DNA of 34,489 nt from Streptomyces palmae (GCF_004684805.1 NZ_SRID01000027.1:1-34489); one strand, 5' to 3'; counted from the stretch's first letter, positions 25,937-34,385 are shown. Made by a program: numbers and translations. The notes: generated by a model from the letters alone, not told the origin.

Positions 25937-27106
25937 GTGGATGCCGACGCCTTCGAACACCTGCTCAGCCCCGAGGGGCAGGAGCTGCTCTCCGCGCTCC
26001 GTGACTACGACCCCGCCCAGGAGCTGGCCACCGCGACCCGGCTGCGCCGCGACCACCCGGCCGAGCTGGTCTCCGCGGCGCTCGGCCAGGCGCGGCTGCG
26101 GCAGCGGGCGGCGGCGAAGTTCGGCGCGGACGCCTATCGGATGTACTTCACGCCCGACGGGGTGGAGCAGTCCACCCGCACCTCGGTGGCCGACTACCGC
26201 GCCCGGCGATTCGCCGCGCTGGGCCCCGAGTCCGTGGCCGACCTGTGCGGTGGCATCGGCGGCGACGCGATCGCCCTGGCCCGCCGCGGCATCCGGGTCA
26301 CCGCGGTCGACCGCTCCCCGCTGACCTGCGCGGCGGCCCGCGCCAACGCGGCGGCGCTGGGGCTGTCGGAGCGGCTGGAGGTGGAGTGCGCGGATGTCAC
26401 CGCGTACGACACCGGGGCGTACCAGGCGGTCTTCCTCGACCCGGCCCGCAGAGGCGGCCGGGGCCGCGTTTTCGACCCGGAGGCGTACTCCCCTCCCCTG
26501 TCCTTCGCGGTGGAGGCGGCCCGCAGGGCGACCTGGGGCGCCATCAAGGTCGCCCCGGGCATCCCGCACGAGGCGATCCCGGAGGACGCCGAGGCGGAGT
26601 GGATCTCGGACGGCGGGGATGTGAAGGAAGCGGTGCTGTGGTTCGGCACCGAGCCCGGCGCGCGGCGCGCCACGCTGCTCCCGGCCGGGGCCACGCTGAC
26701 CGGTCGCGGCCTGCCCGACCCGCCGGTCCGCCCGGTCGGCCGCTACCTCTACGAGCCGGACGGCGCGGTGATCCGCGCGCATCTGGTCGCCGAGGTGGCC
26801 GAGGAGCTGTCCGGCGGGCTGATCGACGCGACCATCGCCTATGTCACCGCGGACGAGCTGACGCCCACCCCGTATGCCACCGCCTACGAGATCACCGATG
26901 TGCTGCCGTTCAACGTCAAGCGGCTGAAGGCGCTGTTGCGGGAGCGCGAGGTGGGCGTGCTGACGGTCAAGAAGCGCGGCTCGGCGGTGGAGCCGGAGGA
27001 ACTCCGCAGAAAGCTCAAGCTCGCCGGGCCGCACTCCTGCACGGTCTTCCTCACCCGGGTGTCCGGTGCCCCCAGCATGCTGCTGGGCCGCCCGGCGGCC
27101 GGGTGA
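25937..27106 (+). CDS. SAM-dependent methyltransferase with THUMP-like C-terminal domain
   Basis: 389 residues, GTG 25937; no ribosome site, but GACAAT lies 6 nt upstream, so it may be leaderless. The N-terminal 90 residues are helical (FEHLLSPEGQELLSAL ... YRMYFTPDGVEQST). The Rossmann methyltransferase core follows with motif I VADLCGGIGGDAIALA (100-115), acidic motif II VDRS, and motif IV FLDPARR (166-172). The C-terminal 90 residues match the THUMP-like region found in this actinobacterial family (AYVTADELTPTPYATAYEI, KRLKALLREREVGVLTVKKRG). Nucleic-acid methylation is suggested by the domain type; the exact substrate is not known. It is divergent from groES with a shared 278-nt region. 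Confidence 0.85.
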   Translation: MDADAFEHLLSPEGQELLSALRDYDPAQELATATRLRRDHPAELVSAALGQARLRQRAAAKFGADAYRMYFTPDGVEQSTRTSVADYRARRFAALGPESVADLCGGIGGDAIALARRGIRVTAVDRSPLTCAAARANAAALGLSERLEVECADVTAYDTGAYQAVFLDPARRGGRGRVFDPEAYSPPLSFAVEAARRATWGAIKVAPGIPHEAIPEDAEAEWISDGGDVKEAVLWFGTEPGARRATLLPAGATLTGRGLPDPPVRPVGRYLYEPDGAVIRAHLVAEVAEELSGGLIDATIAYVTADELTPTPYATAYEITDVLPFNVKRLKALLREREVGVLTVKKRGSAVEPEELRRKLKLAGPHSCTVFLTRVSGAPSMLLGRPAAG

Positions 27107-27148
27107 CGGGGCGGTGCGCCACACGGGCGGCATGGTCGGGCAGTCGGG

Positions 27149-27304
27149 CTAGGCGGAGTCGTTGTCGTACGTGATGGCGATCTGGTAGCTGCCATCGGGC
27201 TCTCGGCTCGGTACGCCGGCGGTCACCCGCAGCCCGTCCTGGTACCGGGCGGCACGGCCGACCCCCAGCGAATCGGCACCGCTCTCCACTTCCTGCGGAT
27301 CCAT
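27149..27304 (-). pseudogene. Fragment of a DUF4352-like secreted protein
   Basis: A 51-residue frame (MDPQEVESGADSLGVGRAAR to NDSA) with a good GGAGGA site before ATG 27304. RYQDGLRVTAGVP and YQIAITYDNDS resemble the start of the immunoglobulin-like DUF4352 domain of actinobacterial lipoproteins (usually xxYxDGLxVTVxxP ... xxVTVTNxS). There is no signal peptide and the frame stops where the domain would continue. I read it as a decayed remnant; a true short peptide gene cannot be excluded. Confidence 0.5.
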
Positions 27305-27416
27305 GCTGTCCTCCAGCTCGCCCAGGGCGATCGCGCCATCGGAGCCCCGAGGAGGAGTTCCCGGGGCCCCGATCGCCCGTTCCCGTTGTGGGTGCGGGAC
27401 CGCTGAGGCCCACCGC

Positions 27417-27992
27417 TCATGCCATATGAGCGCAGGTCGCGAACGCGGTGACGGGAACGGTGGAAACGGCGTTGGTGACCTGCCACCCGGTGGCAGTGGA
27501 GCCGGCGGTGGCAGGGACCGGGGTCATCGAGAGGAGAGTGGTGGTGATCGGCCCTGGCTCGGTCCATCCGCCACCGAGAGCCACGTCGCCGGGGTTGCAG
27601 TACGCCGTCGACACTCCCAGCTCCGTAGGCCCGACCACTGTGTACGTATTGGTGATTCCTGCCGGTCCTTGAGGACCTGCGGGCCCTGCCGGACCTGCGG
27701 GCCCTGCCGGACCTGCGGGCCCTGCCGGACCTGCGGGCCCTGCCGGTCCTGCGGGCCCTGCCAGACCTGCGGGCCCTGCCGGTCCGGGAGGTCCGGGAGG
27801 TCCGGGAGGTCCGGGAGGTCCGGGAGGTCCGGGTTTTCCTGGCGGGCAGGTGTGCGGGCAGTCGCCCTTTCCGCTGTCGCTGTCACCACCGCCGGACACC
27901 GCCTGGGCAGTCGAGGCGGCTCCCGTCACCAGCACCGCAGCCAGCACCGGTACGGCAGCGCGCCGTAGAAGCGCCGTGTGTTTCCGTCCCAT
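27417..27992 (-). CDS. Secreted collagen-like protein
   Basis: 191 residues from ATG 27992 with GGAGGA upstream; the frame is open further 5' but the signal peptide starts here. Residues 1-31 are a Sec signal ([19 protein letters not shown] ... AQA). After a short CPHTC segment, residues 52-111 form 20 uninterrupted Gly-X-Y triplets: GKP, GPP x5, then mostly GPA. The C-terminal 80 residues ([34 protein letters not shown]) form a small globular domain with two cysteines, as in many bacterial collagen-like proteins where it drives trimerisation or surface display. Hydroxylation is not expected. The gene lies in a patch with IS and gene remnants, suggesting recent gain. Confidence 0.88.
   Translation of the reverse strand: MGRKHTALLRRAAVPVLAAVLVTGAASTAQAVSGGGDSDSGKGDCPHTCPPGKPGPPGPPGPPGPPGPPGPAGPAGLAGPAGPAGPAGPAGPAGPAGPAGPAGPAGPQGPAGITNTYTVVGPTELGVSTAYCNPGDVALGGGWTEPGPITTTLLSMTPVPATAGSTATGWQVTNAVSTVPVTAFATCAHMA
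27673..27834 (+). repeat. 18-nt and 9-nt coding repeats of the collagen tract
   Basis: Six units of GGACCTGCGGGCCCTGCC (18 nt, two with one or two changes) at 27673-27780 are followed by five exact GGTCCGGGA units (27781-27825) and a sixth variant. They encode the GPA and GPP triplets on the minus strand. Near-identical codons suggest recent expansion and slippage-prone length. Confidence 0.95.
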
Positions 27993-28040
27993 TCCGTCCT
28001 CCGTGAATTGTTCGGTTTCCGGCCTCCCACTTGCGCATCG

Positions 28041-28046
28041 AGTATA
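28041..28046 (-). promoter_or_regulatory. -10 box candidate of the collagen-like gene
   Basis: TATACT on the minus strand about 49 nt upstream of the start codon, in an A/T-rich stretch unusual for this window. A matching -35 was not identified. The 305 nt from 27993 to 28297 otherwise contain no supported gene. Confidence 0.45.
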
Positions 28047-28297
28047 TGTAAATGCGGACAAATCATTTGGAAACGTTCGGGCGTGGCGCATCATCATGTT
28101 CAAGCTGCTTCTTCTGATGAGACCCCGATCGGCCAACCGCCGCGCGGCACCACCAACCGGCACCGACTCCGGCCACTCGAGGCGAGGGCGGGGAGCTTCA
28201 CCTTCACGGTCGGCGGGTTGGCTTGCAGGTGAGTTTCGAGAACACCTCGGTGCTTGCTTCGGGACCATGGTGTGCTCTGCACGACGAGGGGGCCCGA

Positions 28298-28576
28298 GTG
28301 CTGCCGAAGTCCAAGGTCGATCTGTACGCGGCGATCCGCCGTGACGCCAGGACAGGCATGGCGACGCGCGCGCTCATGCGGAAGTACGGCGTCGGCTACG
28401 AGACCGCGCAGAGGGCCCTTGCGTCGGCCCTGCCGGAGCCGCGGAAGAAGACAAGGCCACGGGAGACGCGCCTGGACCCGTACAAGCCGGTGATCGGCAT
28501 CATCCTGAAGTCGGACTTGACCGCACCGCGGAAACAGCGGCACACGGTAAGCACCGTCGCGGTAGTAAGTCGTTAG
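28298..28576 (+). pseudogene. N-terminal remnant of an IS21-family transposase (IstA-like)
   Basis: From GTG 28298 the frame reads [62 protein letters not shown] and LTAPRKQRHTV. This is the helix-turn-helix N-terminus and start of the linker of Streptomyces IS21-type transposases (full length is several hundred residues). After about 28549 similarity ends (STVAVVSR, stop), before the DDE catalytic domain. No IstB partner or terminal inverted repeats were seen. It is a dead fragment marking a past insertion. Confidence 0.8.
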
Positions 28577-28628
28577 GTCCAGATCGTTTTCGCGCTGGAG
28601 ACCGACGCGGTGGTGGGGGCGGACCCAC

Positions 28629-28634
28629 TACGGT
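28629..28634 (+). promoter_or_regulatory. -10 box of the arylamine N-acetyltransferase gene, leaderless
   Basis: TACGGT, 6 nt before ATG 28641. The GGAG immediately before the ATG is too close to act as a ribosome site. Confidence 0.5.
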
Positions 28635-28640
28635 CGGAGC

Positions 28641-29537
28641 ATGGCTCATGACACCGCCTCCGCCGCCCGCACCGCCGTCGCTCCGCAGCTGGACCTCGAC
28701 GCCTATCTGGCCCGTATCAGCTGGTCGGGAGAGCGGCGGGCGGATGCGGACACCCTTCGCTCGCTGCACCGGGCGCATCTGCGGGGTATCCCGTTCGAGA
28801 ACGTCCAGGCCCTGCTCGGCTCGGCGCCCTCGCTGGCGCTCCCCGACCTGGAGGCCAAGCTGGTCCGCGGCCGCCGGGGTGGCTACTGCTTCGAGCACAA
28901 CACCCTCTTCGCCGCCGTCCTGGAGGCCTTCGGCTTCGGCGTCACCCGGCTCGCCGCCCGGGTCCGGGTGGGCGGCGGGTCGGCCATACGTCCGCGCACC
29001 CACATGCTGCTGCTGGTCGAGGTGGCGGGTGAGGACGGCGGCAGCTACCTGGCGGATGTCGGTTTCGGCGCTGTCGGCGGCCTCTACGAGGCGATTCCGC
29101 TGGTCCCGGAGACGGAGGCGCGGGACGGGGTGCGCCGCCACCGGCTGCTCCGGGAGCCCCACCACGGGCTGGAGGACCTGTGGGTGCTCCAGGCCTTCCA
29201 GGACGGAGAGTGGGCCGACCAGTACGCCTTCAACCGGGAGCCGTACGAGCCGGCCGACTTCGAGGTGATCAACTGGCACATAGCCACCAACCCCCGATCG
29301 CCCTTCTCCCACACCCTCTACGCCCAGCGCACCACCGCCGAGACGCACCTGGCGCTCAGTGGTCGCACTCTGGTGGAGACCTACGCCGACGGCACCCGCG
29401 AGGAGCGTTCACTCGCCGAGGAGCCGGGTGGCGCGGTCGACACGGAGGAGGCGATACGCCTGCTCTCCGAGGAGTTCGGCATCGAACTCCCCCCGGGCAC
29501 CCGCCTGCCCGCCGCCCGGCGCACCTCAGGCTCCTGA
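28641..29537 (+). CDS. Arylamine N-acetyltransferase
   Basis: 298 residues, ATG 28641. It transfers acetyl (or another acyl) from CoA to aromatic amines and hydrazines through a cysteine protease-like triad. The triad is complete: Cys83 in RRGGYCFEHN, His121 in RPRTHMLLLVEV, and Asp139 in YLADVGFG. The conserved IPFENV (50-55) and NWHIATNPRSPF motifs are present. Length is in the bacterial NAT range, slightly long at both ends. In actinomycetes related enzymes act in xenobiotic inactivation or as amide synthases in ansamycin assembly; no such biosynthetic cluster is visible, so the housekeeping or detoxification role is more likely. Confidence 0.95.
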   Translation: MAHDTASAARTAVAPQLDLDAYLARISWSGERRADADTLRSLHRAHLRGIPFENVQALLGSAPSLALPDLEAKLVRGRRGGYCFEHNTLFAAVLEAFGFGVTRLAARVRVGGGSAIRPRTHMLLLVEVAGEDGGSYLADVGFGAVGGLYEAIPLVPETEARDGVRRHRLLREPHHGLEDLWVLQAFQDGEWADQYAFNREPYEPADFEVINWHIATNPRSPFSHTLYAQRTTAETHLALSGRTLVETYADGTREERSLAEEPGGAVDTEEAIRLLSEEFGIELPPGTRLPAARRTSGS

Positions 29538-29563
29538 CCCGGCTGGCGCTCTCGGGCCGCCAG

Positions 29564-30289
29564 TCACCCCTCGGCCGGCTCCAGCGGCTCGGCACCCGCC
29601 TCGCCATGCGGGTGGGTGGCCCGCGCGGGGGTGAGTTCCCGGGCGACCAGTCGGTAGTAGTCGATGGCCTTGGCCAGTCCGAGGGCGCCGCCGCCGGCCA
29701 GTATCCCGGCCAGGCCCAGGCCCAGCACAGGGACGGCATGCCCATGGAGGAGGCGGCCCAGCCCGGTGGTCACCATGAGCGCCCCGGTGCAGCACAGCAG
29801 CAGCGAGGGCAGCAGCAGGAAGAGGGCGGACCCGGGCGCGTGCCAGCGGGGCCTGGCACGGCCCTGCTGCTGCTCGTACGGCGCCTCCGGCGGTGCCTGA
29901 GGCGGTTGCCGGTGCAGCGCGGCCCAGCGGTGCAGCAGATCGCGCACCCGTATGTCCTCGCGTATCGCCCCGCCCAGCACCAGCGTCCCCGGTATCAGCA
30001 GGGACGCCGCGAGCAGCAGCATCAGCCCGCCCAGCACCAGGTCGAACAGCTCACCTCGGAGCAGATGCCCGACACCGGGGGAAGCGATGGTCCAGCCCAG
30101 CCCCAACACCCCGGTGAGCAGCCACAGCAGCAGGGTGCGCCCCCGGGCCAGATAGCGCGGGACCAGCACCTCCAGGGCCTGCGTCCGCTCCTCGGACGTC
30201 ACGCCCCCGCCCTGCCCGTCGATGGCCGGCACGGGCGGCTCCGGGAGGGGCGGCGGGGGCGACAGGTCGGCATGGCTGCGGGCGGTCAT
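29564..30289 (-). CDS. Hypothetical four-helix membrane protein
   Basis: 241 residues from ATG 30289 (MTARSHADLSPPPPLPEPPV). GAGGG lies very near the ATG, so the start is the best guess rather than certain. The N-terminal 30 residues are proline-rich. Hydrophobic pairs at about 52-72 and 82-104, then 150-175 and 183-205, give four transmembrane helices separated by a polar Pro/Gln-rich loop (HRQPPQAPPEAPYEQQQGRA). No family motif was recognised. It is convergent with the N-acetyltransferase gene, with 26 nt between the stops. Confidence 0.75.
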   Translation of the reverse strand: MTARSHADLSPPPPLPEPPVPAIDGQGGGVTSEERTQALEVLVPRYLARGRTLLLWLLTGVLGLGWTIASPGVGHLLRGELFDLVLGGLMLLLAASLLIPGTLVLGGAIREDIRVRDLLHRWAALHRQPPQAPPEAPYEQQQGRARPRWHAPGSALFLLLPSLLLCCTGALMVTTGLGRLLHGHAVPVLGLGLAGILAGGGALGLAKAIDYYRLVARELTPARATHPHGEAGAEPLEPAEG

Positions 30290-30895
30290 GCCCTCAGTGT
30301 CGCCGGTGCGCTGATCGAGGCTCGCGGGTGGTCGGCCGAGGGGGCCGACCCGGGGGTGTCGACCGGGCTGGGCCTGGTGGGACCTGGTGGGACCTGGTGG
30401 GGGCAGCGTGTGCCGACGCCGTGCTGCCGCGACACCGCCACCCTGGCGGCGCCGACCGCGTGGCGAGGTCCCGCCGGGGTTGGCGACGGTCACGGTCGCG
30501 GTCAGGGACGACACTGGCGGCGCCGGCCACGTGGTCGGGGTCCCGGCGCCCGGGCTCGGACCGCGCGGCGGGCGGGGGAAGGCGACTCGCGGCCGGTCGC
30601 CGCCTCGGTGCGCCGCAGTGTGGTCCGGTTTCCGCGTACCGTCGCGCCTACGGTGGCGACCGACTCATCGCGGCCATGACCGCCTCCCGGAGGGACGCTG
30701 GACCGACATCTCTCAACGGCCGTGTCAGTGAAGCGCATTGCCTTGATGAGGCGACCGCGGGGCTCGGCACGAGGGGCGGCCCCATCGCCCAACACGGCTC
30801 GCTCCAGGGTCCGTTGCTTGAAAGTGGGCAACGGCGGGGGCCTTGTAGTACTCCTGTGAGCGTCAGAGACCCGTCGCTCTTGTTTGGAGTTGTCG
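30290..30895. other. Intergenic region with hairpins, no supported gene
   Basis: 606 nt. No frame has recognisable protein sequence. Contents: inverted repeat GGTCGGCC-N5-GGCCGACC at 30330-30350; three tandem GGGACCTGGT-like units at about 30377-30406; and inverted repeat CCGTTGC-N10-GCAACGG at 30811-30834. The last lies 62 nt upstream of the VOC gene and could be its operator. Confidence 0.5.
30811..30834. promoter_or_regulatory. Inverted repeat upstream of the VOC gene
   Basis: Perfect 7-bp arms CCGTTGC and GCAACGG with a 10-nt spacer (TTGAAAGTGG). The A/T-leaning spacer and promoter-proximal location suit a dimeric repressor site; no cognate regulator is adjacent. Confidence 0.45.
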
Positions 30896-31243
30896 ATGGC
30901 CATTCGCCGTGTTGTGCCCAACATCCAGTCCGAGGCGGTGGACGAGAGCCGGGAGTTCTACGGCTTGCTGGGCTTCGAGGAGGTCATGGATCTCGGCTGG
31001 ATCGTCACGCTCGCCTCTCCGTCCCATCCGGCGGAGCAGGTCAGCTTCTTGGCCGGCGACAAGACCGCGCCGGTCATCCCCGATGTGAGCGTCGAGGTGG
31101 ACGACGTGGACGCGGCCTATGCGGCCATGAAGGAGAGCGGTGCGGAGATCGTCCACCCCTTGCAGAACGAGGAGTGGGGGGTGCGGCGGTTCTTCGTCCG
31201 TGACCCCAACGGCCGGGTGATCAACGTCCTGAGCCACCGCTGA
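30896..31243 (+). CDS. VOC-superfamily (glyoxalase/bleomycin-resistance-like) protein
   Basis: 115 residues from ATG 30896 with GGAG 6 nt upstream; a TTG 12 nt earlier is less likely. One VOC module of two beta-alpha-beta-beta-beta units: VVPNIQSEAVDESREFYGLLGF opens the first, VSVEVDDVDAAYAAMKESGAEIVHP the second, and WGVRRFFVRDPNGRVINVLSH gives the usual DP(N/D)G turn and the end of the barrel. Such proteins bind metals and small electrophiles, antibiotics or dioxygenase substrates. The exact reaction is not predictable. It appears to be a single-gene unit. Confidence 0.88.
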   Translation: MAIRRVVPNIQSEAVDESREFYGLLGFEEVMDLGWIVTLASPSHPAEQVSFLAGDKTAPVIPDVSVEVDDVDAAYAAMKESGAEIVHPLQNEEWGVRRFFVRDPNGRVINVLSHR

Positions 31244-31399
31244 CGCGGCACCCCGCCCGAGCCTGGCAGCCGGCCCGGGCTGAGCCCTGACAGCGGACAT
31301 TCGCCAGGGCCCAGCCGGCGGTGTTCCTTCGGTGGAGCCGCCTCAGTGGTGCTTCCCTCAGCGGGGCTGCGTCAGTGGCGTTCCCTCGGCGGTGTTCCT

Positions 31400-31654
31400 T
31401 CAGCCGTCGACCGACTCGAAGCGCCAGCGGTGTACCGCGCGCCGGGCCAGCCCGTCGGCCGGCTCGGGGAGTTCGGGGAGTTCGGCCTCGTAGGGGGCGT
31501 TCCACCAGGTGATGACCAGGACGCGGTCCTCGGGGGCGCGGAAGGTCTCCCGGCGCAGTGGGGCGGGGGTCAGCTCCTGGCTCCGGGCCCAGGCCAGCAG
31601 CTCGGGGCCGCGCCCCTCGGCGGCCCGGGCCTCCCACATCAGGGCGAGCGTCAT
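31400..31654 (-). CDS. Small conserved-looking hypothetical protein at the end of the tsaB-rimI-tsaD operon
   Basis: 84 residues, ATG 31654 overlapping the tsaD stop codon in the sequence ATGA, which implies translational coupling. The sequence [25 protein letters not shown] through [17 protein letters not shown] resembles a small alpha/beta (ABM-like) monomer, with [10 protein letters not shown] as a likely strand. I cannot assign a function. Coupling makes it a real gene and suggests coexpression with tRNA threonylcarbamoylation. The 156 nt downstream (31244-31399) hold imperfect GGTGTTCCTTC / TCAGTGG repeats. Confidence 0.75.
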   Translation of the reverse strand: MTLALMWEARAAEGRGPELLAWARSQELTPAPLRRETFRAPEDRVLVITWWNAPYEAELPELPEPADGLARRAVHRWRFESVDG

Positions 31655-32817
31655 GAGTACAGGTTGTCCTTGCTCAGCTCGTGGAAGTGGTCGTGGTCAT
31701 GGGCGGCGTGGCCGTGGGCGTGCGCATGGCCGTGCGGCTCGTGGTCGTCCTCGGGCTCCGTACCCGGCACATGGGTGTCGGTGACCGGGAGCGAGGAGTC
31801 CGCGGAGAGGTCCCAGCTGGAGGCGGAGCGGTCGCGGGCGACCATCTCGGCGCCCAGGGCCGCGACCATGGCTCCGTTGTCGGTGCACAGCTTGGGGCGG
31901 GGCACCCGCAGGATGATGCCGGCGTCCTCGCAGCGGCGCTCGGCCATGGCGCGCAGCCGGGAGTTGGCGGCGACGCCGCCGCCGATCATCAGGTGGTCCA
32001 CGCCGTTGTCCTTGCAGGCGCGGACGGCCTTGCGGGTGAGCACGTCGACCACCGCCTCCTGGAAGGACGCGGAGACGTCCGCGATCGGGACGTCCTCGCC
32101 GGCGGCGCGCTTGGCCTCGATCCAGCGGGCGACGGCGGTCTTCAGCCCGGAGAAGGAGAAGTCGTAGGCGGGGTCGCGCGGACCGGTCAGACCGCGTGGG
32201 AAGGCGATCGCGTTCGGGTCGCCCTCGCGGGCGATGCGATCGATGACCGGGCCACCGGGGAAGCCCAGGTTGAGCACTCGGGCGATCTTGTCGAAGGCCT
32301 CGCCCGCCGCGTCGTCGATGGTGGCGCCCAGCGGTCGGACGTCGCTGGTGATGTCGGGGGCCAGCAGCAGCGAGGAGTGCCCGCCGCTGACCAGCAGGGC
32401 CATGGTCGGCTCGGGCAGCGGGCCGTGCTCCAGCTGGTCCACGCAGATGTGCGAGGCGAGGTGGTTGACGCCGTACAGCGGCTTGCCCAGGGCGTAGGCG
32501 TACGCCTTGGCGGCGGAGACGCCGACCAGCAGCGCCCCGGCCAGGCCGGGGCCCGCGGTCACCGCGATCCCGTCGAGGTCGGAGGCGGCCACCCCGGCCT
32601 CCTTGAGGGCCCGCTGGATGGTGGGGACCATCGCCTCCAGGTGGGCGCGGCTGGCGACCTCGGGGACGACGCCGCCGAAGCGGGCGTGCTCGTCCACGCT
32701 GGAGGCGACCGCGTCGGCCAGCAGGGTGTGCCCGCGGACGATGCCGACGCCGGTCTCGTCGCAGGAGGTCTCGATGCCGAGGACGAGAGGTTCGCTGCGG
32801 AGGCGGGAATCAGCCAT
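31651..32817 (-). CDS. tsaD: tRNA N6-threonylcarbamoyladenosine transferase TsaD, with His-rich tail
   Basis: 388 residues, ATG 32817. It transfers the threonylcarbamoyl group to A37 of ANN-decoding tRNAs, with TsaB and TsaE. ASKHA fold: [14 protein letters not shown] (14-27), metal ligands His119 and His123 in NHLASHI, nucleotide motif [10 protein letters not shown] (141-150), and the later [11 protein letters not shown]. The catalytic body ends near residue 340. The extra C-terminal tail carries [18 protein letters not shown] before [10 protein letters not shown], an unusually histidine-rich segment. The start overlaps the rimI stop by 8 nt and the stop overlaps the next gene, so the operon is tightly coupled. 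Confidence 0.96.
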   Translation of the reverse strand: MADSRLRSEPLVLGIETSCDETGVGIVRGHTLLADAVASSVDEHARFGGVVPEVASRAHLEAMVPTIQRALKEAGVAASDLDGIAVTAGPGLAGALLVGVSAAKAYAYALGKPLYGVNHLASHICVDQLEHGPLPEPTMALLVSGGHSSLLLAPDITSDVRPLGATIDDAAGEAFDKIARVLNLGFPGGPVIDRIAREGDPNAIAFPRGLTGPRDPAYDFSFSGLKTAVARWIEAKRAAGEDVPIADVSASFQEAVVDVLTRKAVRACKDNGVDHLMIGGGVAANSRLRAMAERRCEDAGIILRVPRPKLCTDNGAMVAALGAEMVARDRSASSWDLSADSSLPVTDTHVPGTEPEDDHEPHGHAHAHGHAAHDHDHFHELSKDNLYS

Positions 32818-33406
32818 GGGTCTGTGTTCCTTGGGTTCCTGGCGCGTGGCCGGTCATGGGGTGGGGATCGGATGCGGGCCGCGGGGGCGTCTGCGGTTCC
32901 CGCCGGTCGGCGGGTTCCGGCCGCGCGGGCGTCTGGGCGGCCGGTCCGGACAGCCGCATCACCAGGGCGTCGACGTTGCCGGGCTGGTAGTAGCCCCTGC
33001 GGAAGCCGATGGGTTCGAAGCCGAAGCGTTCGTAGAGGCGCTGGGCCCGGGTGTTGTCCACCCGCACTTCGAGCAGCACCTCGTGGCAGTCGTGCGCGGT
33101 GGCGGCCTGGAGGAGGTCGGTGAGCAGCCGGGATCCGAGGCCGGTGCCCCACTGGTCGCGGGCGGCGGCGATGGTGAGGACGTCGCCGGTGCCGTCGATG
33201 GCCGCCAGTCCCGCGTAGCCGACGATCCGGCCGGCGGCCTCGGCGACCACGTAGTGGCGGGTGGCCCGCGGCCCGCGCGCCTGCGCCAGGTCGGACCAGA
33301 ACATGCCACGCGACCAGGCGTCCTCGGGGAACAGATCGTGCTCCAGCGCCAGCACCGGCTCGATGTCCCACCAGCGCATCTCGCGCAGTACGGCGGACTC
33401 GCTCAC
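32810..33406 (-). CDS. rimI: Ribosomal-protein-alanine N-acetyltransferase RimI
   Basis: 198 residues from GTG 33406, which overlaps the tsaB stop in GTGA. GNAT acetyltransferase: [23 protein letters not shown], then the acetyl-CoA pyrophosphate loop [32 protein letters not shown] and RRGYY. RimI acetylates the N-terminus of ribosomal protein S18 in E. coli. Residues from about 148 to 198 form a Pro/Thr/His-rich extension absent from shorter RimI proteins. It sits between tsaB and tsaD as in many actinobacteria. Confidence 0.94.
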   Translation of the reverse strand: MSESAVLREMRWWDIEPVLALEHDLFPEDAWSRGMFWSDLAQARGPRATRHYVVAEAAGRIVGYAGLAAIDGTGDVLTIAAARDQWGTGLGSRLLTDLLQAATAHDCHEVLLEVRVDNTRAQRLYERFGFEPIGFRRGYYQPGNVDALVMRLSGPAAQTPARPEPADRREPQTPPRPASDPHPMTGHAPGTQGTQTHG

Positions 33407-34086
33407 GACGGGGTGACCACCTTGTAGTTGGCGGGCACCTGGGCGTCCGGGCGGCGCAGGTACAGCGGGCGGTCCGGCAGGAAGCCGCCGGAGGCCACCG
33501 ACTCGCCCGCGGCCAGCTTCTCCGCGGCCAGCGCGGCCAGTGCCCCGGCCGACTGGTTCTCGGGCATGCCGGGCGGCACCGGGCCGAAGGAGTCCGGGTA
33601 GAGCAGGGCCCCGGCGCCGACCGCCGGAAGTCCGGCGACCTGCTCGGCGATCTCGGCCGGCCGGTCCACGGCGGGCTCGGTGACCCGGGTCCGCGAGGAG
33701 TCGTAGCGGGCCCAGTAGACCTCCTTGCGGCGCGCGTCGGTGGCGACCACGAAGGGGCCCTCCAGACCGGCCTGCCCGGCGGCGTGGGCGATGCCGTCCA
33801 GGGTGCACAGTCCGTAGACCGGCAGGTCCAGCGCGGCGCCGAAGGTGGCCGCGGTGACCAGGCCGACCCGCAGCCCGGTGTACGGGCCGGGTCCGACCCC
33901 GACCACGATCCCGGTCAGGTCGGCCAGCGTGCGCCCGGCCTCGCCGAGCACCCGGTCAACCGCCGGCAGCAGCAGTTCCCCGTGGCGCCGGGCGTCGGTT
34001 CTGGTGGACTCGGCGATCACCTGCGTGCCGTCGTGCAGGGCGGCGGTGACGGCGGGCGTGGCGGTATCAAGGGCGAGCAGCAACAC
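33403..34086 (-). CDS. tsaB: tRNA threonylcarbamoyladenosine biosynthesis protein TsaB
   Basis: 227 residues from GTG 34086, the point where family similarity begins (LLLALDTATPAVTAAL). No ribosome site precedes it; TACGCT lies 7 nt upstream, so a leaderless start is likely. TsaB is the non-catalytic ASKHA partner that binds TsaD and TsaE. Motifs: RRHGELLLPAVDRVL, VVGVGPGPYTGLRVGL, VYGLCTLDGIAHA, and VATDARRKEVYWARY. It is the first gene of the operon. Its promoter and first codons are exactly duplicated further upstream. Confidence 0.95.
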   Translation of the reverse strand: MLLLALDTATPAVTAALHDGTQVIAESTRTDARRHGELLLPAVDRVLGEAGRTLADLTGIVVGVGPGPYTGLRVGLVTAATFGAALDLPVYGLCTLDGIAHAAGQAGLEGPFVVATDARRKEVYWARYDSSRTRVTEPAVDRPAEIAEQVAGLPAVGAGALLYPDSFGPVPPGMPENQSAGALAALAAEKLAAGESVASGGFLPDRPLYLRRPDAQVPANYKVVTPS

Positions 34087-34180
34087 GGTGACAAGCGTAC
34101 GGCGCCTTCGCGGGCACGATGGCCGGCCGGCTTCCGGAGCACCGCGCTCAAGCGGGGCGCCCGCACGGGGCGGGGTGGCC
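34077..34180. repeat. Direct repeat copy 1 (tsaB start and upstream)
   Basis: 104 nt identical to 34386-34489. This copy contains the first codons of tsaB, its GTG and the upstream TACGCT box. Offset between copies is 309 nt. Confidence 0.97.
34094..34099 (-). promoter_or_regulatory. -10 box of tsaB, leaderless
   Basis: TACGCT on the minus strand, 7 nt before GTG 34086. It matches the TANNNT-N6/7-start arrangement seen at four other genes here. The same box recurs in the duplicated copy. Confidence 0.55.
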
Positions 34181-34385
34181 TGCGGCCCGGCGCGAGGGCG
34201 TACGCCCGGGGCTCGGTCCCGCCGGCCCGGCAGCCGCACGGGGAGGCGGGGGTGGTGGCCCGGCTCGCCCTGGGCATGGGTTGACGGGCGCTGCGGGGCG
34301 CCCCGCCGACCTGCGCAAGGGGGCCACAGGTCGTTTGCCCGACCTGGGCGCGGGCGCGTACACCTGGGGCTCGGCCCGTCGGCTG

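Noticed and set aside
27673..27834. Regular short repeats that could suggest a CRISPR array
   Set aside because: Units are 18 and 9 nt with no unique spacers and encode collagen triplets in frame; no cas genes are present.
30387..30731. 114-codon plus-strand frame between the membrane protein and the VOC gene
   Set aside because: No start signal, no homology-like motif and Arg/Gly/Pro-biased composition; treated as intergenic.
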